Shown piece by piece: positions 20,194-28,056 of a stretch of 64,000 nucleotides of DNA. Every line of letters begins with the position of its first letter. The first letter of the stretch is position 1. A model generated the notes under the pieces. It was not told the DNA's origin and did no database searches. It saw only the letters and a list, made by a program, of their open reading frames with translations. Origin of the DNA: Saprospiraceae bacterium (lineage in GTDB: Bacteria > Bacteroidota > Bacteroidia > Chitinophagales > Saprospiraceae); contig JANQHF010000120.1 of the NCBI GenBank assembly GCA_028282725.1, positions 1 to 64,000 of the forward strand. Direction: 5' to 3'. Made by a program: the position numbers and the translations under genes.

Positions 20194-20730
20194 ATGAAGT
20201 ATTTCATTTTCATATTTACTTTTTTCACCATTTCTTGTGGAGGGGGATCCAATGAATACAAATACATAGACGACTTGCCCTTCAATGATGCTCAGGATGC
20301 AAAGGAATATGCGGATATCGTACTCAAATCCATCCGAACCAACAGGGATTTTCCGATCTGGCAGGAATTTGCCGATCGATCTTTGTTTACTGCCGATACA
20401 TTGAAAATGTGGGTAAGCATGTACAGCACCGGGATCGGTGGGCGTGACGACTGGCAATTTATTGACGTCTATGCAGACAGCGAATCCAAGGACATGTCCA
20501 ACGGATTTAACTATGCCTGGTTAGATCCTTCTGACAGACTTGCCATGCAAATAAAAATTATTCCCAAGGGCACTGCTGATGGTTTTGACCTCGAAAAAAT
20601 CGAGTTCCGCAGCCGGTTGGACGTCGTACACAGCAGGGCATTCCCGGGAGGTGTGATCAATGACTATGAGAAACTCGATTATGACTGGGAGGCCAAAATG
20701 AAACGAATATCAGAGGAAGTACGAAAATAA
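20194..20730 (+). CDS. hypothetical lipoprotein
   Basis: 178-aa protein, start taken at ATG 20194 because it gives a lipoprotein signal peptide (MKYFIFIFTFFTISC followed by GGG). A longer frame from 20143 would bury it. The mature part is polar, with DDLPFNDAQDAKEYADIVLKSI near the start. I recognise no family. The preceding 150 bp hold no clear promoter motif. Confidence 0.65.
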   Translation: MKYFIFIFTFFTISCGGGSNEYKYIDDLPFNDAQDAKEYADIVLKSIRTNRDFPIWQEFADRSLFTADTLKMWVSMYSTGIGGRDDWQFIDVYADSESKDMSNGFNYAWLDPSDRLAMQIKIIPKGTADGFDLEKIEFRSRLDVVHSRAFPGGVINDYEKLDYDWEAKMKRISEEVRK

Positions 20731-20782
20731 TTTGATCCCCTCCAAGCTGCCGGAATGCTTATCTTCATAACTTATCAAACCT

Positions 20783-21289
20783 ATGATCATGGCAAGAAAA
20801 GATGAACAAACCGCATCATTCATGGTGCGCTTTTCACAGAAAATCTTCGAAGACGGAGCTGGTGATGCTCAGATTCAATGGAGAGGAAGGATCTCTCATG
20901 TTCAAGGAGGAGAACAGGTGAATTTTACCGAATTCACAGATGCCATCGATTTTATCCAGGATAAATTATCTGAGTTGACCAAGGAAGCCACAAAGGACAA
21001 GAGTCCGGAAGAACAGGAAGGCATACTTACCAAGAGCTTCGAGATCTGGAAAAAAATATCCACAACCAGTGCCAAGATGGCAATCGAAACGATCAAAGAT
21101 CCCCGTAAAGGAGTTGCCCAAATCCAGGAGCAAATGGCGCAGGTAGGTGAAGATATCTCACAAAAATTGGAATTCGACGAGTGGAGAAGAGCTTCTAAAT
21201 CAGATTTTCGTTCAATGATGAGTGCCCTGGATAAGGTTACGAAAGACCTGGCCTCGTTACATGAAAAAGTGGATGCCTTAAGTAAGTAG
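20783..21289 (+). CDS. hypothetical protein of the lipid-island operon
   Basis: 168-aa soluble protein without a recognised family. Residues ~10-55 form a beta-hairpin-like segment (SFMVRFSQKIFEDG, IQWRGRISHVQGGE). The rest is strongly helical and charged, with a C-terminal coiled coil (MSALDKVTKDLASLHEKVDAL). Long amphipathic helices of this kind are common in granule-coating proteins, but that is a weak argument. The SARP-type regulator gene starts 11 bp downstream, so the two are probably an operon. ATG 20789 is an equally good start. Confidence 0.7.
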   Translation: MIMARKDEQTASFMVRFSQKIFEDGAGDAQIQWRGRISHVQGGEQVNFTEFTDAIDFIQDKLSELTKEATKDKSPEEQEGILTKSFEIWKKISTTSAKMAIETIKDPRKGVAQIQEQMAQVGEDISQKLEFDEWRRASKSDFRSMMSALDKVTKDLASLHEKVDALSK

Positions 21290-21300
21290 AACAAAAATTC

Positions 21301-22110
21301 ATGTCCGATCTGTCTGATCGTCTTAACCGTCTGGAAGAAGCACAATCGAATGCCAGACTTCGAATAATTACTATGGGATCATTTGAAGTTTCTGTCGATG
21401 ACAGGACAGTGACACCCACCGACTGGGGACGGGATAAATCGATCCAATTGTTTCAATTCCTCGTGACCAACAGGTCGAGAAAGGGACTTCATAAAGAACA
21501 AATCATCAGTCGTCTGTGGGAAAATCTCAATTCAGATGAAGGAGACAGAAATTTCAAGGTGGCACTCCATGGAGTAAACAAGGCCCTGGAACCTCAGCGC
21601 CTACCGCGGACCGATCCTGCTTACGTCCTGCGCCAGGGAAGCAGTTATCAATTAAACTTGAACATGACATGGATCGATGCCCTGGCCATGGAAGAATTGA
21701 TTTCCCTGGCATATGAAGCTCTGAATGACCAAGTCGATCTGGCCATCAGGGCGCTGAGAGCGGCGATACATCTCCATCATGGAATTTATCTTCCTAATCG
21801 TATTTATGAAGATTGGACAACAGAGGAGAGAGAACGACTTCAGGTATTGGTATTGGGAGCATACCTCACCCTCGCTGAAAACCTTCTTATCCATGCTCCC
21901 CTGGAGACTGTGCGCCTGACCGAGGAGGCCTTGCAGATTGATAATACGTGGGAAGATGCCTACTATTTGCAAATGAAGGCATACAATCAAAGGGGAAACC
22001 GCCCGGCTGCTATCAAGACTTTCAGACGTTGCGTACAAGTTCTGGATCGCGAATTTGGACTGGATCCACTCCCCGAAACACAAAAACTCTTTGACTCAAT
22101 AAGTCAATAA
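21301..22110 (+). CDS. SARP/BTAD-type transcriptional activator
   Basis: 269-aa regulator. After a short coiled coil, residues ~22-110 form an OmpR-like winged helix as in SARP proteins (MGSFEVSVDDRTVTP, IQLFQFLVTNRSRKGLHKEQIISRLWEN, NFKVALHGVNKALEP). Residues ~120-265 are a bacterial transcriptional activator domain of TPR-like helices ending AIKTFRRCVQVLDREFGLDPLPETQKLF. This architecture is best known from actinobacterial antibiotic regulators and is unusual in Bacteroidota. It lies just upstream of the patatin lipase gene and could control the lipid genes around it. Confidence 0.85.
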   Translation: MSDLSDRLNRLEEAQSNARLRIITMGSFEVSVDDRTVTPTDWGRDKSIQLFQFLVTNRSRKGLHKEQIISRLWENLNSDEGDRNFKVALHGVNKALEPQRLPRTDPAYVLRQGSSYQLNLNMTWIDALAMEELISLAYEALNDQVDLAIRALRAAIHLHHGIYLPNRIYEDWTTEERERLQVLVLGAYLTLAENLLIHAPLETVRLTEEALQIDNTWEDAYYLQMKAYNQRGNRPAAIKTFRRCVQVLDREFGLDPLPETQKLFDSISQ

Positions 22111-22199
22111 AAATGAACTAGCCTATTATTTTATTTGTTTTTTTTGCGGTGATGCAACTATCTGAGGAGATTAGATAGCCAATATTATTTGAATTACCT

Positions 22200-23675
22200 G
22201 TGCTGAATATCTTGAATAATAATAGTTATCCCAGAGTTATCAAAAGGATCAGTGACCAGTCAGAATCCTACGAAGAATGGAAGTCTAATGCACTCACATA
22301 TGATGAAGAAAATGGGCTTGATGAATGGAAGAACGAAGAAGACAGTGTCTTGTATGATAATGATGAAATTCGTATCCGTCTGAAAAAACTCAAGTCCCTT
22401 AGAAAAAAGGGAGATGATCATGGATTGCTTTTCACACTAAATGAAGGAATACATGGTAATATGGGGGGAATGGGTAACCCAAAGTTATACACAAAGGCTT
22501 TATCCGGGACCAAAGAACTGATCGTTGATTATGTGGATGAGGTGGCAGATGCCATAGCTCATATCGCAAATCTGGATCACCATGAAATCAGTTTTGAGGA
22601 AAAAATTGACTTTTTCAACCGGGCCAGTCATTGTTTTGGTCGAACGGCCCTCATGTTGAGTGGAGGCGGTCAACTAGGGCACTTTCATATGGGCGTCCTG
22701 AAAGCATTGATAGAAAATGATCTTCTGCCAAATGTAATATCAGGTTCTAGTGCGGGTTCAATATTTACGGCCCTTGTGGGCACTAAGACCATCGAAGAAT
22801 TAAAAAGATATTTTGAGCCTGACCGGTTGATGGTTGAAGTAAAAAAGGAAGATGGGCTACTCGCACGTACATTGAAAAAGAGAGGAAGAGTGCGGATTGC
22901 TCATCTGCAGGAAAGCGTTGAGCGCAATATTCCCAACCTCACCTTCCAGGAAGCCTATGAGATAACAGATCGGTATATCAATATATCGGTCGCTCCTTAT
23001 GAATCTTACCAGAATTCAAGATTGCTCAATGCTACTGCCTCACCGAATGTAATGATACGTTCGGCCGTCATGGCATCATGCGCTATCCCTGGTATATTTC
23101 CACCTGTTCTCCTGATCGCCAAGGATAATGAGGGTAAAGAAGTGCCTTATCTTCCGACCAGAAGATGGGTCGATGGATCGATGACCAATGATTTACCAGC
23201 CAAAAGGCTTTCGCGTTTATTTGGAGTCAATCATTTTATTGTAAGTCTGACCAATCCTTTGATTCTACCCTTCGTAAGGGATACAGCACATTCTAACGAT
23301 TGGTTCCGGGCCGTCAGAAAACTGGGAACCTCGATCATCAAGGATACGACACAATTCAACTATTCCATGGCCAAGCCATTGTTTAAATACTTCCCAAAGT
23401 TTGCAGCAGCAGCCAATGGAATCAATTCTGTTGTACAGCAATATTATCATGGTGATATTAATATAAATGCTGATTTCAGTGTAATCAACCCTGCTCACTT
23501 ATTGTCTTCTCTCACCCATGAGGAAATCTCAGGTCTCATAAGAAATGGAGAAAAGGCCACCTGGCCGAAATTGGAACAAATCAGGATTGCAACAAAGATC
23601 GCGCGTGTTCTGGATGATATTCTTGCAAGGTATACCCAGGAAGAACTGGAATTGGCTAATCAAAGTCTGAATTGA
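22200..23675 (+). CDS. patatin-like lipase with DUF3336-like N-terminus (triacylglycerol lipase candidate)
   Basis: 491-aa lipase starting at GTG 22200 (no ATG before the conserved N-terminus). The first ~145 residues are helical and place an SYEEWKSNALTYDE segment ahead of the catalytic domain, as DUF3336 does in yeast Tgl3-5 lipid-droplet lipases. The patatin core has the oxyanion motif SGGGQLGHFHMG, the nucleophile elbow GSSAG (Ser184) and the catalytic Asp in WVDGSMTND (~327). It probably hydrolyses stored triacylglycerol or phospholipid. It has no signal peptide. Neighbouring phasin-like and WS/DGAT genes fit a lipid-droplet role. Confidence 0.88.
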   Translation: MLNILNNNSYPRVIKRISDQSESYEEWKSNALTYDEENGLDEWKNEEDSVLYDNDEIRIRLKKLKSLRKKGDDHGLLFTLNEGIHGNMGGMGNPKLYTKALSGTKELIVDYVDEVADAIAHIANLDHHEISFEEKIDFFNRASHCFGRTALMLSGGGQLGHFHMGVLKALIENDLLPNVISGSSAGSIFTALVGTKTIEELKRYFEPDRLMVEVKKEDGLLARTLKKRGRVRIAHLQESVERNIPNLTFQEAYEITDRYINISVAPYESYQNSRLLNATASPNVMIRSAVMASCAIPGIFPPVLLIAKDNEGKEVPYLPTRRWVDGSMTNDLPAKRLSRLFGVNHFIVSLTNPLILPFVRDTAHSNDWFRAVRKLGTSIIKDTTQFNYSMAKPLFKYFPKFAAAANGINSVVQQYYHGDININADFSVINPAHLLSSLTHEEISGLIRNGEKATWPKLEQIRIATKIARVLDDILARYTQEELELANQSLN

Positions 23676-23968
23676 CCCTGCCATCAGCCTTTTCTCATAT
23701 GTGAAGACAAACTTCAGTTTGTCATCTCAAACATACTTAATCACCTACTCTGATATTCTTAATTCAGGTCAGACTCAAGGATGCCCTTTTATTCAATCTC
23801 AAGCTTGAAATCGCAGTGCAGTAGATGATTATTCTTCAGTTTTCTGGTGGTTGTAAAGTTAAATTTTGATCCTTGATAGCCCAGAGAACTGGGTTGTAAC
23901 TCAACTGTAACTGCTCCTTTTCATCTTTGCGACAGTTTTTATTGAACAACATTTAACAATCATAATCC

Positions 23969-24676
23969 ATGGCAGCTACAAAGAGCGCAAAACCGAATCG
24001 AGTAAAGGTTCAGAAAACAATATCCGACTTGAATTACACACTAATTCGGACATCAGAAGACCTGATCGAGGGTACGATCCATACCGGTGAAAAATATCAG
24101 AAATTGTTTGCAAAGACTTTGAGGAAAGGAGAACCGGTGCTGAGCAGGCAGGTAGACCTGGTATTTGATACTTTGGAAGGGATCAAAGATCAATTTGAGT
24201 ATGGCGGAACCAGGTTTCGTAAATTAATCGGATGGAACGATACGACGCTAAAAAACTGGAAAAAGAACGCTGAAAAAAGAGTCAAAAAATTCAAAGAAGA
24301 GGCAGAGGAGCGAATTGGCGATATCCAGGAGGATTTGAATATTTTCCAACTTCCAGGTAAGAAAACCAGAGAAAAAGCCATCACAAAAAATGATACCAAG
24401 AGGTCATCCGCTGCAAAAACTGTTGCTAAAAAGGTCAGGAAATCCGCCTCCGCCTCAAGTAAGAAAAATGAGGTAAATACCGATTTGAAAGTGATTAAAG
24501 GAGTCGGCCCTGCAATGGAAAAAATATTGAAGTCGTCTGGAATTGATTCAGTTGAAACACTGGCCACTTCAACGAAGTCCAAACTAGCGAAAATCGTTGA
24601 GAAAGCCGGCCCAAGGTTTCGTATGATTGACCCAACAGACTGGATCAAGCAGGCAAAAGCAATCAATAAGAAATAA
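23969..24676 (+). CDS. phasin-like protein with C-terminal helix-hairpin-helix domain
   Basis: 235-aa protein. Residues ~15-130 are amphipathic helix as in phasins, with the segment FDTLEGIKDQFEYGGTRFRKL shared with the 98-aa neighbour. Residues ~131-168 are a Lys/Ala/Ser-rich linker of the histone-like PhaF type. Residues ~171-231 are a helix-hairpin-helix domain (IKGVGPAMEKILKSSGI ... GPRFRMIDPTDWIKQAK) that closely matches the tail of L27 in this window. It may coat a storage granule while its basic linker binds DNA, as PhaF does; this is inference. No membrane segment. Confidence 0.75.
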   Translation: MAATKSAKPNRVKVQKTISDLNYTLIRTSEDLIEGTIHTGEKYQKLFAKTLRKGEPVLSRQVDLVFDTLEGIKDQFEYGGTRFRKLIGWNDTTLKNWKKNAEKRVKKFKEEAEERIGDIQEDLNIFQLPGKKTREKAITKNDTKRSSAAKTVAKKVRKSASASSKKNEVNTDLKVIKGVGPAMEKILKSSGIDSVETLATSTKSKLAKIVEKAGPRFRMIDPTDWIKQAKAINKK

Positions 24677-24707
24677 TCATTTTAAAAAGAACTACAAATA
24701 AATAATC

Positions 24708-25004
24708 ATGGCAAAAAAATCAAACACCAATAGAAATTTTGGAAAGACCCTGAACCAGGGAATCGAGCAAGTAAAAGAAGCCGCAATAAATGCGAATGAC
24801 TTCGTTTACGAAACAACAGAAGGAGTGGTAGATACCGTTGTGAAGCGAGGAGAAGAGTGGCAAAAGGTTACTGAGAAGGCGATTAACGGAGGATTGAAAC
24901 TTGCATCTAATCAGCAGGACATCATTTTTGATGCATTGGAAGTTGTAAAGGGACAGTTCGTAGCCGGAAGAAAGCGATTCAAGACTTTATTTAGCAAAAA
25001 TTAG
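24708..25004 (+). CDS. small phasin-like protein
   Basis: 98-aa, almost entirely helical, charged protein that is a shortened paralogue of the 235-aa phasin-like protein 31 bp upstream. Both carry the pattern E-x2-QK ... Q-x-D-x2-FD-x-LE-x2-K-x-QF-x2-G-x2-RFK-x-LF. It lacks the basic linker and the helix-hairpin-helix domain. It is followed by a strong terminator, so the pair forms a two-gene operon. A granule-surface role is inferred from fold and neighbours only. Confidence 0.78.
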   Translation: MAKKSNTNRNFGKTLNQGIEQVKEAAINANDFVYETTEGVVDTVVKRGEEWQKVTEKAINGGLKLASNQQDIIFDALEVVKGQFVAGRKRFKTLFSKN

Positions 25005-25025
25005 AATTGTATTTCAGTTATTCAT

Positions 25026-25056
25026 AAAGCGGTCAATCAAGTTGACCGCTTTTTTT
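25026..25056 (+). terminator. intrinsic terminator behind the phasin-like pair
   Basis: Perfect 11-bp stem (25026-25036 with 25042-25052, AAAGCGGTCAA/TTGACCGCTTT), 5-nt loop, and a T-run to 25056. Confidence 0.93.
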
Positions 25057-25187
25057 ATGTTCAATCCACAGGGATCTCACCAATGATTTCGGTACGAATC
25101 TTGGATCAAGTCAGAGAGAAGTGCTTAAGTAACATGCAGGTTTGCCTGTAAACCAATATTTTTGAATACAATAGCCAATCCAGCAGC

Positions 25188-26999
25188 GTGATAAAAAAAC
25201 TCTTTTCTACTCTTGACAATCAGGATCTAAGACCGGTTTCTGGTCTTGATGCTACCTTCTTATATGGAGAAACACCGACCAGTCCGATGCACGTAGGAAG
25301 TGTGACGATTATCGAAGGAACGCTTGAGTATGAAACATTCAGAGAGCTTCTTCTTTCACGAATACATCAAATTCCCGAGCTGCGTCAAAGGTTGATGTTC
25401 GTCCCAATGAGCATAGATTATCCTTATTGGGTGGATGATCCGGATTTCGATATTGATCTACACCTGAATCATATTGCTCTACCCGAACCAGGCGATTGGA
25501 AACAATTGAGAAGAACGGCATCGAAAATTTTCAGCGATCCCCTGGACCGTTCGAGACCCTTATGGTCACTTACCTTTGTCGAAGGTCTGAACAATTTATC
25601 TCAGGTTCCTCCAGGCTCTGTAGCGATTATTGCAAAAATTCATCACGTTGCTATCGATGGAATGGCAGGCGCAGGAATGCTCAGTCTTATCTATGACCTT
25701 GATGCCAGGGTGAAAGATATCCCGGAACCTAGGCCTTTTCACCCTAAAGACCTTCCCAATGAAATGAAGCTACTTATGAAGAGTGCGGTTCATTTTGCAC
25801 AAAATCCCCTGAAGCTTCCTTCTATCGTTGGAAACATCGTAACGTCATCTTTAAAGGCAGGAATGTTGACCAGAGGACAAAAAATGGATCTTCCGACAGC
25901 TCCTTTTACAGCACCTCCGACACCTATCAATGGAATCATTTCGGCTCAACGAAAGTGGAACACAACCATCCTGGACCTGAAGCGTATCAAAGCCTTGAAA
26001 AATATCATGGGCATGACATTGAATGATGTCATTCTTGCTTTTTGTGCCGGCGCCTTGAGAAGATATCTTGAAGAGAAAGATAGATTACCTGCCAAGCCAC
26101 TGGTGGCCATGTGTCCCATATCTACACGCGCAAAGGATGATACGTCCAACCATGGCAATCGTATTTCAATGATGCTTGTGCAATTGGCTACCGATATAGA
26201 GGATCCGATTGAACGGCTGAAACAAATACATGATAATACGATGACTGGAAAGGCCTACCAGGATGCATTAGGTGCCAGAGCACTGTCCAACCTGGCTGAA
26301 ACCGTTCCTTTTGGTGTAGCTAACCTGGCGTCAAGAATTTATAGCCGATTTCATGTTGCGAAAATGCACAGTCCTGTATTTAATGTGGTGATCACGAATG
26401 TTCCAGGTCCGCAAATTCCAATTTATCTTCAAGGGCATAAAGTACACTCCATCGGTGGTACGGCACCCATTATTGACGGAATGGGACTGATCATTACGGT
26501 TATGAGTTATAATGGAAAGATCACAATAAGTCCTACCTCCGATGCCAAATCAATGCCGGATCTTACCGACTTCACGAGGTATATTCGCGAAGCAGCCAAT
26601 GAGTTAGAAGAACTCGTGTTAAAGTACAATGTGACAAAAGTCAAACCAAAGGCAAAACCTAAGTCTGATGCACTATTCAATCACTTGAAGAAATATCTAA
26701 AGGAGAATCCTGATTTTCTCAAACCCAATGGAGGGAGTTATCAGATCAATGTGAATGGCTCCGCAAATACAAAATGGCAGTTGCATTTTAATAAACCACC
26801 GGGAACGATACGAAGAGGTGAAATGAAAGATCCCGATGTCATCCTCACGGTGAATGATGAGCACCTGTATAAGATTGGAACTGGCGATCTTCAGTTTCAG
26901 ACAGCCTTTATTCAGGGGAGATTGAAAATCAAAGGCGATATGAAGAGTGCCATGAAATTGGCTAAAATTTTATCTCTTGTACCTAAACTGGCAAAGTAG
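25188..26999 (+). CDS. WS/DGAT acyltransferase fused to SCP2-type sterol-carrier domain
   Basis: 603-aa enzyme starting at GTG 25188. Residues ~15-475 are a wax-ester synthase/acyl-CoA:diacylglycerol acyltransferase with the catalytic HHVAIDG (HHxxxDG, His152-His153, Asp157) and the late VTNVPGPQIPIYLQG motif. It would esterify diacylglycerol or fatty alcohol with acyl-CoA, the last step of triacylglycerol or wax-ester making. Residues ~500-603 resemble an SCP2 lipid-transfer domain (DPDVILTVNDEHLYKIGTGDLQFQTAFIQGRLKIKG is compressed here to key strands DVILTV and GRLKIKGD). This C-terminal fusion is not part of the usual WS/DGAT and may feed or hold the lipid. Confidence 0.92.
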   Translation: MIKKLFSTLDNQDLRPVSGLDATFLYGETPTSPMHVGSVTIIEGTLEYETFRELLLSRIHQIPELRQRLMFVPMSIDYPYWVDDPDFDIDLHLNHIALPEPGDWKQLRRTASKIFSDPLDRSRPLWSLTFVEGLNNLSQVPPGSVAIIAKIHHVAIDGMAGAGMLSLIYDLDARVKDIPEPRPFHPKDLPNEMKLLMKSAVHFAQNPLKLPSIVGNIVTSSLKAGMLTRGQKMDLPTAPFTAPPTPINGIISAQRKWNTTILDLKRIKALKNIMGMTLNDVILAFCAGALRRYLEEKDRLPAKPLVAMCPISTRAKDDTSNHGNRISMMLVQLATDIEDPIERLKQIHDNTMTGKAYQDALGARALSNLAETVPFGVANLASRIYSRFHVAKMHSPVFNVVITNVPGPQIPIYLQGHKVHSIGGTAPIIDGMGLIITVMSYNGKITISPTSDAKSMPDLTDFTRYIREAANELEELVLKYNVTKVKPKAKPKSDALFNHLKKYLKENPDFLKPNGGSYQINVNGSANTKWQLHFNKPPGTIRRGEMKDPDVILTVNDEHLYKIGTGDLQFQTAFIQGRLKIKGDMKSAMKLAKILSLVPKLAK

Positions 27000-27043
27000 C
27001 GAGTCCCGTTTTCCTGCGAAATGCTCAATATACATAGACCATC

Positions 27044-28000
27044 TCAGTCTTGATTCCAATGACGCATCAATGACTGTCTGAGTTGTCTGATGTGATCCGG
27101 TCTCGTCCTGCAGCAACCACCGATTACCCGGACTCCCTTGCTCATCCAATACTGAGCAAATTGATGTAAAGAAGGTAGATCCCTGGATTTTTCCCAACTC
27201 CTGAGTCCGGTGTTATACACTTCTCCTGAATTGGGATAAACGATCGTTTGACTCATTTCATTAACCGCTTTGATTTCTTCAATAAGCGAACTAACGAAAA
27301 CCGGATTTGTACAATTGATCCCAATACCGATAGACGGATCATCTTTTGGAAAAAGCTCGGTGCAGTTTCTTACAGGAGTGCCATCACTTATATGAAGTCC
27401 ATCCTTGCAGGAAAAACTGATAAAAGCCGGTTTGTCACTTGTCTTTTGAATGATGTCCATCAATACTTTCGCTTCACGATACGAGGGCACGGTCTCACAC
27501 GCTAAGAGATCAACATCTTCGTGCTCGAATACCTCCAACCGGGGAGCGTGAAAATCATAGATTTCCGAGTCTGTACACCCATAATTACCAGTGTATTCTG
27601 AGCCATCTGCGAGATAGGCGCCATAGGGCCCGATACTTGCTGCTATGAGTGGTTTGAGTCGATCAGAATGAGGGTCTATTGTCCGCATAAAATCAATGCG
27701 TGCACTCGTCGCTACTTCAACGGTCAACCTCAACAATTCAGATGTCTCTTCTTTTGTCATATTCAATTGGCGGCATCCCGGGTAACTGACCTGGTAACTG
27801 GCTGTTGTTATACAGTCTGCACCCGCATTGAGATATTGTAAATGAACATGTTCAATGACTTCTGCATCTGATAACATCACTTTCGCAGACCATAAGGGGT
27901 GCCTCAGATCGTGACCCAAATATTCCAGCTCTGAGGCAAGTCCACCATCCAGGACACAAAAACTCTGGTGCTCTATAAATTTGTCAAACGGAGAGCGCAT
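27044..28000 (-). CDS. mmuM: homocysteine S-methyltransferase
   Basis: 318-aa zinc enzyme that methylates homocysteine to methionine, usually with S-methylmethionine as donor. The zinc ligands appear in GIGINCTNP and in GGCCRTRPDHI near the C-terminus. The N-terminal LDGGLASELEYLG barrel strand and HLQYLNAGADCITTASYQ are typical. It follows the acyltransferase fusion gene after 56 bp and may be cotranscribed. Its link to lipid metabolism is unclear and may be accidental. Confidence 0.9.
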   Translation of the reverse strand: MRSPFDKFIEHQSFCVLDGGLASELEYLGHDLRHPLWSAKVMLSDAEVIEHVHLQYLNAGADCITTASYQVSYPGCRQLNMTKEETSELLRLTVEVATSARIDFMRTIDPHSDRLKPLIAASIGPYGAYLADGSEYTGNYGCTDSEIYDFHAPRLEVFEHEDVDLLACETVPSYREAKVLMDIIQKTSDKPAFISFSCKDGLHISDGTPVRNCTELFPKDDPSIGIGINCTNPVFVSSLIEEIKAVNEMSQTIVYPNSGEVYNTGLRSWEKSRDLPSLHQFAQYWMSKGVRVIGGCCRTRPDHIRQLRQSLMRHWNQD

Positions 28001-28056
28001 GTATTTTTCTTACTATTTATTAGATCGGAGGACAGATATGACCTGCCAGGAGATTT

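Noticed and set aside
23706..23723. GACAAACT-TC-AGTTTGTC inverted repeat behind the lipase gene
   Set aside because: The loop is too short and no T-run follows, so it is not a good terminator; probably chance.
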